64,000 bases of DNA from Devosia salina (GTDB taxonomy: Bacteria; Pseudomonadota; Alphaproteobacteria; Rhizobiales; Devosiaceae), in assembly GCF_019504385.1 (NCBI RefSeq), contig NZ_CP080590.1, forward strand, positions 124,001 to 188,000, read 5' to 3'. The notes under the pieces were generated by a model. It was not told where the DNA came from. It saw only the letters and a program-made list of their open reading frames with translations, and made no database searches. Of this stretch, positions 8,878 to 17,617 are shown in pieces; the first letter of the stretch is position 1, and each line of letters starts with the position of its first letter. Position numbers and translations under genes: made by a program.

Positions 8878-9885
8878 ATGATCCGCTTCATCTTCAATCG
8901 CCTGCTGCTGATCGTACCGACCTTCATCGGTATCACGATCGTGGCCTTCGCCTTCGTCCGCATCCTGCCGGGCGATCCCATCCTGCTGATCGCCGGTGAG
9001 CGCAGCGTCACGCCCGAGCGCTACCAGCAGCTCATCGTCCAGTTCGGCTATGACCGACCCATCTGGATACAATACTGGGATTATCTCGCCGGCATCTTCC
9101 AGGGCGATTTCGGCACCTCGATTTCCACCAAGCGTCCGGTGATCCGCGATTTCCTCACCCTGTTCCCGGCAACGGTTGAACTGTCGCTCTGCGCCACGCT
9201 CTTTGCCGTCATCCTGGGCATTCCCGCCGGTGTCGTCGCCGCCGTCAAGCGCGGTTCCTGGTACGACCAGACGCTGATGGGCACCGCCCTTGTCGGCTAT
9301 TCCATGCCCATCTTCTGGCTTGGCCTGCTGCTGATCATCTTCTTCTCCGGAATTCTGGGATGGACCCCGGTTTCTGGCCGGATCGACCTCCTCTATTTCT
9401 TCCCGGCAGTCACCGGCTTCATGACCATCGACTCGCTGCTCTCGGGACAGGACGGGGCCTTTGTCTCGGCCCTGCGCCATCTCATCCTGCCCACCATCAC
9501 CCTGGGCACCATCCCCTTGGCGGTGATCGCCCGCCAGACGCGTTCTGCCATGCTCGAAGTGCTGGGCGATGACTATGTGCGCACCGCTCGTGCCAAGGGC
9601 CTGTCGCCGCAACAGGTGGTCGGCCAGCATGCGCTGCGCAACGCCCTGATCCCGGTGGTTACCACCATCGGCCTGCAGGTGGGCGTGATGATGGGCGGCG
9701 CCATCCTGACCGAAACGATCTTTTCCTGGCCAGGCGTCGGCAAATGGATGATCGACGCCATCTCGCGTCGAGACTATCCGGTCGTGCAGGCGGGCCTGCT
9801 GCTGATCGCCCTGATCGTCATGGGGGTCAATCTCATCGTCGATGTGCTCTACGGGCTCATCAATCCCCGTATTCGGCACCGCTAG
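8878..9885 (+). CDS. ABC transporter permease, DppB type
   Basis: A 335-aa inner-membrane permease of the dipeptide/oligopeptide family. It begins with a membrane helix (FNRLLLIVPTFIGITIVAFAF) followed by LPGDPILLIAGE, the conserved periplasmic entry typical of DppB. The EAA loop that contacts the ATPase is RTARAKGLSPQQVVGQHALRNALIPVV. About six membrane spans are visible. It lies 51 bp after the binding-protein gene and 9 bp before the second permease. It forms the translocation channel together with the DppC-type subunit. Confidence 0.94.
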   Translation: MIRFIFNRLLLIVPTFIGITIVAFAFVRILPGDPILLIAGERSVTPERYQQLIVQFGYDRPIWIQYWDYLAGIFQGDFGTSISTKRPVIRDFLTLFPATVELSLCATLFAVILGIPAGVVAAVKRGSWYDQTLMGTALVGYSMPIFWLGLLLIIFFSGILGWTPVSGRIDLLYFFPAVTGFMTIDSLLSGQDGAFVSALRHLILPTITLGTIPLAVIARQTRSAMLEVLGDDYVRTARAKGLSPQQVVGQHALRNALIPVVTTIGLQVGVMMGGAILTETIFSWPGVGKWMIDAISRRDYPVVQAGLLLIALIVMGVNLIVDVLYGLINPRIRHR

Positions 9886-9894
9886 GAGACGCGC

Positions 9895-10803
9895 ATGACC
9901 AATATCGTTTCTGCCGCCGATCCGGCGCCGCGCATGGGGCTGCTCAACCAGCTCCGCGAGTTCTGGTACTATTTCTCCGTCAATCGCGGCGCAGTCATCG
10001 GCCTTGTCGTGTTCATCCTCCTGGTGCTGACCGCGCTCTTTGCCAACTGGATCGCACCGCATTCTCCCATTGAGCAGTATCGCGATGCGCTGCTGCTGCC
10101 GCCCTCCTGGGTCGAGGGAGGCCGGAGCGGATTTCTGCTCGGAACCGATGCGGTGGGGCGCGACATCCTCTCCCGCCTCATTCATGGCGCGCGCTATTCG
10201 CTGCTGATCGGCACCGTGGTCGTCGTCATTGCCCTGGTAGCGGGCGTGGTTCTCGGCCTGATTGCCGGCTATGCCGGCGGCTGGGTCGATACCGTGCTCA
10301 TGCGCGTCATGGACCTGATCCTGGCCTTCCCCTCGCTGCTGCTGGCGCTTGTGCTGGTGGCCATCCTGGGGCCGGGCCTGATCAACATGATGATCGCCAT
10401 CGCCCTGGTGCTGCAACCGCACTTCGTGCGCCTCACCCGCTCGGCGGTGTTGGGCGAGCTGGGCAAGGACTATGTCACCTCCGCCCGCGTGGCCGGTGCC
10501 GGCCATCTGCGACTGATGTTCCGGACCATCCTGCCCAACTGCCTGGCACCGCTGATCGTCCAGGCGACGCTGAGCTTCTCGAGTGCGATCCTGGATGCGG
10601 CCGCCCTGGGCTTCCTGGGCCTGGGCGCCCAGCCGCCGACGCCGGAATGGGGCACCATGCTGGCCGAGGCGCGGCAGTTCATCCTGCGCGCCTGGTGGGT
10701 AGTGACCTTCCCGGGCCTGGCCATCCTGATCACGGTGCTGGCCATCAATCTCATCGGCGACGGGCTGCGTGACGCGCTCGATCCCAAACTCAAGCGGAGC
10801 TGA
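9895..10803 (+). CDS. ABC transporter permease, DppC type
   Basis: A 302-aa second permease. The N-terminal region carries one helix (GAVIGLVVFILLVLTALFA) and then the hallmark LGTDAVGRDILSRLIHGARYSLLIG of DppC proteins. The EAA motif is TSARVAGAGHLRLMFRTILPN, and the end is NLIGDGLRDALDPKL, the standard family C-terminus. Its ATG lies 9 bp after the DppB-type stop and its stop is 3 bp before the first ATPase. It pairs with the DppB-type protein to form the heterodimeric channel. Confidence 0.95.
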   Translation: MTNIVSAADPAPRMGLLNQLREFWYYFSVNRGAVIGLVVFILLVLTALFANWIAPHSPIEQYRDALLLPPSWVEGGRSGFLLGTDAVGRDILSRLIHGARYSLLIGTVVVVIALVAGVVLGLIAGYAGGWVDTVLMRVMDLILAFPSLLLALVLVAILGPGLINMMIAIALVLQPHFVRLTRSAVLGELGKDYVTSARVAGAGHLRLMFRTILPNCLAPLIVQATLSFSSAILDAAALGFLGLGAQPPTPEWGTMLAEARQFILRAWWVVTFPGLAILITVLAINLIGDGLRDALDPKLKRS

Positions 10804-10806
10804 GCC

Positions 10807-11655
10807 ATGCCCCTTCTTGAGATCAAGAACCTGACTGTCGCGTTCGACACCTCGGTGGGCCTTTTCAAGGCCGTCGACGGCATCGACATCTCCGTGGACG
10901 CCCGTGAAGTGCTGGCCATTGTGGGCGAAAGCGGTTCGGGCAAATCCGTGGCCATGCTGGCCACCATGGGCCTGCTGCCCAATACCGCGACCGTCACGGC
11001 CGACGTCATGCGCTTCGAGGGCAAGGACCTGCTGGCCATGAGCCCGGCCGAACGGCGCCAGATCATTGGCAAGGACATTGCCATGATCTTCCAGGAACCT
11101 GTTGCCAGCCTTAATCCATGCTTCACCATCGGCTTCCAGATCGAAGAGGTGTTGACCTGGCATATGGGCTTGCGTGGCCGGGCGGCGCGGGATCGGGCCA
11201 TCGAATTGCTCCGTCTGGTCGGCATCCGCGACGGCGCCGAACGGCTCGGCGCCTTCCCGCACCAGATGAGCGGTGGCCAATGCCAGCGCGTCATGATCGC
11301 CATCGCGATCGCCTGCAATCCAAAGCTCCTGATCGCCGACGAACCGACCACGGCGCTGGATGTCACCATCCAGAAGCAGATCCTCGACCTCTTGGTAAAG
11401 CTGCAGTCCGAGACCGGCATGGCGCTGATCATGATCACCCACGACATGGGCGTGGTCGCCGAAACGGCAGACCGCGTGATCGTCCAGTACAAGGGGCACA
11501 AGATGGAAGAGGCCGATGTGCTCTCGCTGTTTGAAAACCCGCAATCGAACTATACCCGGGCCCTGCTTTCGGCCCTGCCCGAGAATGCCGTGGGCGATCG
11601 CCTGCCGACCGTCTCCGACATGATGTTCGAAGCCGCCCCGGGAGTGAGCCGATGA
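10807..11655 (+). CDS. ABC transporter ATP-binding protein, DppD type
   Basis: A 282-aa ATPase of the oligopeptide family. The Walker A motif is VGESGSGKSVAM (about residues 38-49), the Q-loop is IFQEPVASLNP, the ABC signature is HQMSGGQCQRVMIA and Walker B is LLIADEPTTALD. The signature has CQR where QQR is commoner in DppD, a mild variant. It ends earlier than many DppD proteins (about 325 aa), so most of the C-terminal oligo_HPY extension is missing or short. The stop overlaps the next ATPase start by 4 bp. Confidence 0.94.
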   Translation: MPLLEIKNLTVAFDTSVGLFKAVDGIDISVDAREVLAIVGESGSGKSVAMLATMGLLPNTATVTADVMRFEGKDLLAMSPAERRQIIGKDIAMIFQEPVASLNPCFTIGFQIEEVLTWHMGLRGRAARDRAIELLRLVGIRDGAERLGAFPHQMSGGQCQRVMIAIAIACNPKLLIADEPTTALDVTIQKQILDLLVKLQSETGMALIMITHDMGVVAETADRVIVQYKGHKMEEADVLSLFENPQSNYTRALLSALPENAVGDRLPTVSDMMFEAAPGVSR

Positions 11656-12479
11656 CCACTCCCGTTCTCGAAGTCCGCGATCTCAAGCGCGACTATGTCG
11701 TCTCGGGTGGCTTCCTGCGGCCCGCCAAGGTTGTGCATGCCGTAAAAGGCGTCAACTTCACCCTCGAAAAGGGGAAGACCCTGGCCGTGGTGGGCGAAAG
11801 CGGTTGTGGCAAGTCTACCCTGGCCCGGATGATCACTCTGATCGATCCGCCGACCTCCGGGGAAATCCTCATCGATGGCCTGCCCGCCAGCGCCGCCCAT
11901 GTGACCCGCGAAATGCGCCAGAAGGTGCAGATCGTGTTCCAGAACCCCTATGGCTCGCTCAATCCGCGGCAGAAGATCGGCGACGTGCTGGCCGAGCCAT
12001 TGCTGCTCAATACCGACATGCCGGCTGCCGAAAGGCGCGAAAAGGCCATGGCCATGCTGATCAAGGTTGGCCTGGGTCCCGAGCACTTCAACCGCTACCC
12101 GCACATGTTTTCGGGCGGACAGCGCCAGCGCATCGCCATTGCCCGCGCCCTGATGCTCAACCCGAGCTTCCTGGTGCTCGACGAGCCGGTCTCGGCCCTC
12201 GACCTCTCGGTCCAGGCGCAGATCCTCAACCTGCTCAAGGACCTGCAGGACGAGTTCGGCCTCACCTATGTCTTCATCAGCCACGACCTTTCCGTCGTGC
12301 GCTATATCGCCGACGAGGTGATGGTGATGTATTTCGGCGATGTGGTCGAACATGGCAGCCGCGATGCGGTCTTTGCCGATCCGCAGCACGACTATACCAA
12401 GACCCTGTTCGCTGCCACGCCCCGGGCCGATGTCGAGAGCATCCGCGCCCGCATCGCCCGGAAAAAGGCCGCAGCCTAG
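11652..12479 (+). CDS. ABC transporter ATP-binding protein, DppF type
   Basis: A 275-aa second ATPase of the same transporter. Walker A is VGESGCGKSTLARM, the Q-loop is IVFQNPYGSLNPRQKIGDVLAEPL (a DppF/OppF hallmark), the signature is MFSGGQRQRIAIARAL and Walker B is FLVLDEPVSALDLS. The H-loop is VFISHDLSVVRYIADEV. The ATGA overlap with the DppD-type gene shows translational coupling. The stop codon TAG begins the intergenic palindromic repeat at 12477. Confidence 0.95.
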   Translation: MTTPVLEVRDLKRDYVVSGGFLRPAKVVHAVKGVNFTLEKGKTLAVVGESGCGKSTLARMITLIDPPTSGEILIDGLPASAAHVTREMRQKVQIVFQNPYGSLNPRQKIGDVLAEPLLLNTDMPAAERREKAMAMLIKVGLGPEHFNRYPHMFSGGQRQRIAIARALMLNPSFLVLDEPVSALDLSVQAQILNLLKDLQDEFGLTYVFISHDLSVVRYIADEVMVMYFGDVVEHGSRDAVFADPQHDYTKTLFAATPRADVESIRARIARKKAAA

Positions 12480-12540
12480 AGCGTTTTCGGCAAAAGTGGA
12501 CACCACTTTTGCGGTTCGGACACGCGACAGAACGAGGGCC
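12477..12540. repeat. RIME-like intergenic palindromic element, copy 1 (short)
   Basis: The segment TAGAGCGTTTTCGGCAAAAG and onward contains GCAAAAGTGG (12490-12499), ACA and CCACTTTTGC (12503-12512), a perfect 10-bp stem with a 3-nt loop, then GGTTCGGACACGCGACAGAA. The same core with about the same flanks recurs at 41561-41666. It occupies the whole gap between two convergent genes, and the stem probably acts as a bidirectional terminator. The TAG stop of the upstream ATPase is the first three bases of the element. Confidence 0.75.
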
Positions 12541-13574
12541 TAGACCACGACGCGCTGCCCCTCCTGTCCGGAGCGGATCAGCGCGTCGATCAGCCGATGT
12601 ACCGCCAGGGCCGTGTGGCCGGTCGACACCGGTTGCCGGCCCTGCCGCACGGCTTCTGCAAAGTCGGCGATCTGGGCCATATGCCAGTCGAAGGGGAAAG
12701 CCATCGGGTCGGCTCCGCCACCCGAATTGCTGGCTTCCCCGATGGTTTCGGTGCGGCCGTCAAACCAGTTGAGGGTAAGATTGCCGCCGGTCAGGGTCGC
12801 CGTGGCACGTTCGCAATTGAGCGTCAGGCTTTCCGCCCCGCCGGGGAAATTGGCGGTGGTCGCCATCAGCCCGCCCACGGCGCCATTGGCAAATTCGAGC
12901 CCGCCGGCCACGAAATCCTCGGTCTCCATCTGGTGGAAGCCGGTGGTGGCGGACAGTGCGGTCACCGCCCGGACCGGGCCGGTCAGGCTCAGCATCAGGT
13001 CGAGCGAATGGATCGCCTGGGTGATCAGCACCCCGCCGCCATCCTGGGCGAAGCTGCCGCGTCCGGGCTTGTCATAATAGCCATGCTGCGGCCGCCACCA
13101 GGGCACGACCAGATGCACGGCGTGCAGGGCGCCCAACTCGCCCTTCGCCATCTTTTGCGCCAGCGCCATGGAGGCGGCGCGGAACCGGTGCTGGAAGATG
13201 ATGCCCAGCGTCACCCCGGCTTTTTCGCAGGACGCCACGATCCGTTCGGCCGCTGCCGTGGTGCGCTCCACCGGCTTTTCCATCAGCACATGCTTGCCCG
13301 CCCCGGCCGCCGCGGCGACGATCTCCTCGCGGGCATTGGGCGGGGTCAGCACCAGGATAGCCTCGATTGCCGGATCGGCCAGCATGGCCTCGTAGCTGGG
13401 GGCGGCGGGAAAGTCGTATTCGGCACAGAACTGGTCGAGTTCGGCGCGGTTGCGCCGCCAGACGCCACGCACCTCGATCCGGTCTCTCAGGGCATTGAGC
13501 GCCTGCGCGTGCGGCTTGGCTGCCATGCCGGCGCCCACCACGCCCAATCCGAATGTCTTCTGTTCAGCCACCAT
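12540..13574 (-). CDS. Gfo/Idh/MocA-family NAD(P)-dependent oxidoreductase
   Basis: A 344-aa oxidoreductase. The N-terminal Rossmann domain has GVVGAGMAAKPHAQAL (about residues 10-25). The catalytic Lys is in HVLMEKPVERT (EKP motif, about residue 95). The C-terminal alpha/beta domain has GGGVLITQAIHSLDLMLSLTG, with the family's GG...D and H signatures. Family members oxidise or epimerise sugars, inositols or sugar acids. It converges with the dipeptide-type ABC operon and is divergent from the SIMPL gene across 83 bp. No sugar transporter is adjacent, so the substrate is not inferable. Confidence 0.9.
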   Translation of the reverse strand: MVAEQKTFGLGVVGAGMAAKPHAQALNALRDRIEVRGVWRRNRAELDQFCAEYDFPAAPSYEAMLADPAIEAILVLTPPNAREEIVAAAAGAGKHVLMEKPVERTTAAAERIVASCEKAGVTLGIIFQHRFRAASMALAQKMAKGELGALHAVHLVVPWWRPQHGYYDKPGRGSFAQDGGGVLITQAIHSLDLMLSLTGPVRAVTALSATTGFHQMETEDFVAGGLEFANGAVGGLMATTANFPGGAESLTLNCERATATLTGGNLTLNWFDGRTETIGEASNSGGGADPMAFPFDWHMAQIADFAEAVRQGRQPVSTGHTALAVHRLIDALIRSGQEGQRVVV

Positions 13575-13657
13575 TCAGCCGCCTCCTCCTAAGCCTTGGT
13601 TGCGCCACGATTCCGGCGCTCAACTCCCCGACAGGGGACATGGGAGAGGGACCTATC

Positions 13658-14383
13658 ATGAAATTGGTTGGGATTGTTGCTGCGCTTTTCGTGGCGGCAG
13701 GCATTGCCTTGGCTGGCTGGTTTGTCGGGACCGCGCTGGTCGAAAGCCGGCAACCCCTGCGGGTGGTCACGGTCAAGGGCCTCAGTGAGCGCTCGGTCGA
13801 GGCCAATCTGGGTTTCTGGCCCATCCGCTTCGTGGCCACGGGACCGACACTGGAGGCGGCGCGGGCGAGCCTTGAGACCTCCGAGGCCGCGGTGCGCGCT
13901 TTCCTCGATGACCGCGGCTTCGTCGCCGATGAGATCCAGGTGCAGAACGTTCTCGTGGAGGACCGCGCTGCTGGCTACAATTCGGGCGCGATGAACGATG
14001 AGTATCGCTTCGTCCTGACCGAGGACATGCTGGTCACCACCGACCGGGTGCAGGACCTGGCCGAAGCCAGCCGCTCGGTGGCCGACCTGCTGCGCCAGGG
14101 TGTGGTCTTTTCCTCGGACGCCTATAGCGCGGGCGCCAGCTTCGTCTTCACCGGCATCAATGATCTCAAGAGCGAAATGCTGACCGAAGCCACTCAGCGC
14201 GCCAAGGAAACAGCCGAGCAGTTCGCCACTGAATCGGGCGCACAGGTTGGCGATATCCAGACCGCCAATCAGGGCGTGTTCGAAATCCTGCCGGCGGTGG
14301 AAATTCCCAATGACCGGCCGGAAAAGCAGATCGACAAGAAGGTCCGCGTGGTCACGACCATCACCTATTTCCTCGTCGACTGA
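13658..14383 (+). CDS. SIMPL-domain (DUF541) exported protein
   Basis: A 241-aa protein with an N-terminal membrane/signal segment (GIVAALFVAAGIALAGWFVG) and a SIMPL domain. Recognisable features are VVTVKGLSERSVEANLGFWP near the start, RFVATGPTLEAA, the internal TDRVQDLAEASRSV and the late SGAQVGDIQTANQGVFEI. SIMPL proteins are periplasmic and often linked to stress or outer-membrane maintenance; the biochemical function is not settled. The ATG at 13658 has GGGAGAGGG upstream; the longer frame from 13553 is not supported. It converges with the GGDEF-EAL gene. Confidence 0.85.
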   Translation: MKLVGIVAALFVAAGIALAGWFVGTALVESRQPLRVVTVKGLSERSVEANLGFWPIRFVATGPTLEAARASLETSEAAVRAFLDDRGFVADEIQVQNVLVEDRAAGYNSGAMNDEYRFVLTEDMLVTTDRVQDLAEASRSVADLLRQGVVFSSDAYSAGASFVFTGINDLKSEMLTEATQRAKETAEQFATESGAQVGDIQTANQGVFEILPAVEIPNDRPEKQIDKKVRVVTTITYFLVD

Positions 14384-14433
14384 GAATCCGAAAGGCTGTC
14401 CGGTCCGCGCGCCAGCTGGCCCGATGCCCGGCC

Positions 14434-17094
14434 TCAGGCCGTGCGGGCCGGTAGGGTCTTGCGCAGGAAATCCTCGAGCGCTTCGCGGCTCATCGGGCGG
14501 GCAAAGGCATAGCCCTGCAGGATATCGCAGCCCAGGTCGCGCAGGATGACCGCGTGTTCCATGGTCTCGACGCCCTCGGCAACGATCTCGATATCCATGG
14601 ACTTGCCGATATCGACAATGGAGGCGACGAGCTGGCGCTGTGCCGGCTCCTCAAGGATGGGCATGACCAGCTGGCGGTCGATCTTGAGGCGGCGCGGATG
14701 CAGTTTCTGCAGCGAGACGATGGACGCATAGCCGGTGCCGAAATCGTCGATCTCGACATCGATGCCCAGTTCTTTCACCTGGTCGATATTCCAGGCGACG
14801 ATGCCGTCGCTTTCATCGAGATAGATCGATTCCACCAGTTCGAACGCCAGCCGCCCCGGCGCCAGCTTCAGGCTCTTCAGGCTCTCGACAAGCCCTTCGT
14901 CGTGCAGGCGCCGCAGAGACACATTGACCGATGCGCGAGGGACATGCAGGCCCATCGCATCCCAGCGGGCCAGGTCGGACAGCGCCTGGTTGAGGATCAG
15001 GCGGTCGATCTGGGCGACCACATTGAGCTCCTCGGCGACATCCATGAAGCTGTCGGGTGCCTTGAGGCCGTCCAACGGATGCTGCCAGCGTGCCAGCGCC
15101 TCCACCCCGACCAGCTCGAGACTATGGGCGTCGAATTGCGGCTGGTAATGGGCCAGGAAGGCGTGCGTATCGAGGCCCTTGAGCACCTCGTCGGCCACCC
15201 GTTTGGTGCGGACCACCTCGGCTTGCAGGGCTTCGGTGAAGAATTCGTGCCGGTTGCGGCCCAGCGCCTTGGCGCGATAGAGCGCGATATCGGCATTGAC
15301 CAGCAATTGCCTGACGTCGATATCGGCGGCGCGCGAAACGGCCACGCCGATGCTGACGCCGAAGCGGCACTCATGGCCCTCATGCACGGCCGGCTTGCGC
15401 ATTTCGCGCACGATGCGGTCGGCGATCAGCTTGAGGCGCACATCGCTGGCGCCGGCACTGGAGAGGATGACGAATTCGTCGCCGCCGATCCGGGCCACGA
15501 AATCGGTTTCCCGGCAATTGGCGCGCAGCACCTTGCTGGCATGCACCAGCATCGCATCGCCCGCGGCATGGCCCAGCGTGTCGTTGATCTGCTTGAAGCG
15601 ATCGAGGTCGATATGCAGCAATGCGATCGAGCCGCTGCCGTGATAGCCGTCGGCGGCGTGACGCTGCAGCACTTCGTCGAGATAGCGCCGATTGGGCAGG
15701 CCGGTCAGGCTGTCGTGCAGCGCATTGTGCTCGATGCGGATACGGGCCGCTTCCAGCTCGTTATTGCGCGCTTCGGCCTGGCGCTTGGCGCGCCGGAGAT
15801 CTTCGTTGAGTTCGACGTCCCGGGTGACGTCCCAGTTGACGCCCACCACCGTGTTCTGCTGGCCGGGCTCGGAAGAGAGCGCCCCCACGGAGCGGACATA
15901 GCGCAGCGTGCCGTCGGGCAACAGCACACGATACTCGGTCTCGTAATAGCCTGAGGGGATCATGGTCCGGAAGGTGCTTTCGGCGCGCTCGCGATCCTCG
16001 GGATGGATGGCGGCTCGCCAATGCTCATGCGTGCGTGGCCCGCCGTCGGTGGGCATGCCGTAAATCTCGTTGTTGCGGTCGTCCCAGGTCTCGGCATCGG
16101 TCGAGAGATCCAATTCCCACACGCCGACCTTGGACACGTCCAGCGCCAGGTTGAGACGGCGGGTGAGCCGGGCCAGTTCTGCCTCACGTTCGCCCAGCTC
16201 GCGAATATGGTCGTGCCGCTCCCCGATCATCCGCGCGGTGAGAAAGACCGGGAACAGGATCAGGGCGCCGGCCGCCAGGATCAGCCCGCGCAGCCCCCAG
16301 GCGGAGAGCGGATCGGCATTCCAGCCGCCCTTTGGCACGGCGGCAATCTGCCAGCTGCCCGAGGGCAGCACCACGGCAGCCACAACCGGATGGGCCGCGT
16401 CCAGGTTCGGTCCAAAGAAGCGTTCGCCGGTGGCGCCGGTGCCATCCATGCCGGTGATGGAAATGTCGAGCCCAAGGTCGGGGTCGAGCAGGCCGCTATC
16501 GGCATAGAGCCGGTCGACATCGACCACGGCCGAAACCACGCCCCAGAAGCGCCGCTCCGCGTCCAGGCCGGAATAGACCGGGAAGCGGCCGATAAAGCCA
16601 CGGCCGCCCTGGACCAGATTGACCGGCCCGGCAATGTTGAGCTGCCCGGTTTCGAGCACGGTCTTGACCGCGGACCATTGCGCCGGCACCTGCCGGTAAT
16701 CGAGACCGATGACGGCCTCATTGCCCTTGAGCGGGTAGGTCATGGCGATGACAAGGTCGGGCGCCGCCGCGACCGAGCGCAGCTGGCTATCTTCCTCAAA
16801 GAGATTGCTGACAAGCGTGTCGAACCGCGCCTGGTCCATGTCCGGCTCGGTCGAAATGACCGACACCAGACCTTTGACCAGCTGGATATTGCCCGAAATA
16901 TTGCCTTCGAGCTTGGCCCGGATCACCGAAATCTGGGCCAGCGTGTCGGCCCTGAGCCGGTTTTCGGCGATCTGCTGGTTCTGCCGGTCGAGCAGGATGG
17001 CAGCCACGCCCATGGCGACAAGCGCCAGCAGCATCGGCACCGCCATGGTCCGGCGCCAGTCTCCGCGATGTCCTTCTGCTTGAGCCTTGCTCAT
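14434..17094 (-). CDS. CHASE-PAS-GGDEF-EAL cyclic-di-GMP enzyme
   Basis: About 886 aa. Two membrane helices (MAVPMLLALVAMGVAAILL and LRGLILAAGALILFPVFLT) enclose a periplasmic CHASE-like sensor. A PAS domain follows (VGVWELDLSTDAETWDDRNN), then GGDEF with the intact motif RIGGDEF near residue 537, preceded by an RETD I-site five residues upstream. The EAL domain keeps EALARW near 665, IDDFGTGYASI, KIDRQLV and AEGVET. Both diguanylate cyclase and phosphodiesterase activities are therefore possible. The ATG at 17094 is used, but an in-frame GTG at 17115 adds seven residues. The gene sits alone, downstream of the methylmalonyl-CoA genes on the same strand. Confidence 0.92.
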   Translation of the reverse strand: MSKAQAEGHRGDWRRTMAVPMLLALVAMGVAAILLDRQNQQIAENRLRADTLAQISVIRAKLEGNISGNIQLVKGLVSVISTEPDMDQARFDTLVSNLFEEDSQLRSVAAAPDLVIAMTYPLKGNEAVIGLDYRQVPAQWSAVKTVLETGQLNIAGPVNLVQGGRGFIGRFPVYSGLDAERRFWGVVSAVVDVDRLYADSGLLDPDLGLDISITGMDGTGATGERFFGPNLDAAHPVVAAVVLPSGSWQIAAVPKGGWNADPLSAWGLRGLILAAGALILFPVFLTARMIGERHDHIRELGEREAELARLTRRLNLALDVSKVGVWELDLSTDAETWDDRNNEIYGMPTDGGPRTHEHWRAAIHPEDRERAESTFRTMIPSGYYETEYRVLLPDGTLRYVRSVGALSSEPGQQNTVVGVNWDVTRDVELNEDLRRAKRQAEARNNELEAARIRIEHNALHDSLTGLPNRRYLDEVLQRHAADGYHGSGSIALLHIDLDRFKQINDTLGHAAGDAMLVHASKVLRANCRETDFVARIGGDEFVILSSAGASDVRLKLIADRIVREMRKPAVHEGHECRFGVSIGVAVSRAADIDVRQLLVNADIALYRAKALGRNRHEFFTEALQAEVVRTKRVADEVLKGLDTHAFLAHYQPQFDAHSLELVGVEALARWQHPLDGLKAPDSFMDVAEELNVVAQIDRLILNQALSDLARWDAMGLHVPRASVNVSLRRLHDEGLVESLKSLKLAPGRLAFELVESIYLDESDGIVAWNIDQVKELGIDVEIDDFGTGYASIVSLQKLHPRRLKIDRQLVMPILEEPAQRQLVASIVDIGKSMDIEIVAEGVETMEHAVILRDLGCDILQGYAFARPMSREALEDFLRKTLPARTA

Positions 17095-17206
17095 ACCTTG
17101 CCCGAGAGCCCGCACCTGCTGTGGGAGCCGATATTAGGGGCGAGGCGTTGATGAGCCCCTTACCGGCGGGCCAATGTGGCCGTTTGGTTAATTCCGGGCA
17201 AACGGC

Positions 17207-17617
17207 TCAGGCCGGGACCTGCTCGAGCTCGATCAGCGTGCCGGTAAAGTCCTTGGGGTGCAGGAAGATGACTGGATTGCCATGGGCCCCGATGCGGGGG
17301 CGGCCATCGCCGAGCACCCGCGCCCCGCCGGCCTGCAGCCGGGCCATGGCCGCCGCAATATCGGGCACTTCGAAGCAGAGGTGATGCATGCCCCCGGCCG
17401 GGTTCTTCTCGAGAAAGGCGGCAATGGGCGAGGCCGCGCCCAATGGCTCGAGCAGTTCCACCTTGGTATTGCCCGTATCGATGAAGACCACGGTGACGCC
17501 GTGTTCGGGCAGGGCCTGCGCCGGCCCGATCCGGGCGCCCAGTTGATCGCGATAGGTTTCCACGGCCGCGGCGAGATCGGGCACGGCGATGGCGATGTGG
17601 TTGAGGCGGCCGATCAT
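17207..17617 (-). CDS. mce: Methylmalonyl-CoA epimerase
   Basis: A 136-aa VOC-fold epimerase that interconverts (S)- and (R)-methylmalonyl-CoA. It begins MIGRLNHIAIAVPDLAAAVE (metal ligand His7), has GGMHHLCFEVPDI mid-chain (second His ligand) and ends FTGTLIELEQVPA with the Glu ligand; the last part is almost diagnostic. Its ATG overlaps the stop of the mutase gene (ATGA at 17614-17617). It is the last gene of the propionate operon and supplies the (R)-epimer the mutase needs. Confidence 0.95.
   Translation of the reverse strand: MIGRLNHIAIAVPDLAAAVETYRDQLGARIGPAQALPEHGVTVVFIDTGNTKVELLEPLGAASPIAAFLEKNPAGGMHHLCFEVPDIAAAMARLQAGGARVLGDGRPRIGAHGNPVIFLHPKDFTGTLIELEQVPA

Noticed and set aside
7108..11544. 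Minus-strand open frame of 1478 codons
   Set aside because: It lies antisense to the complete ABC operon. Its His/Gln/Asp/Gly-rich translation is the usual mirror of G+C-rich genes, and the plus-strand proteins carry all the family motifs.
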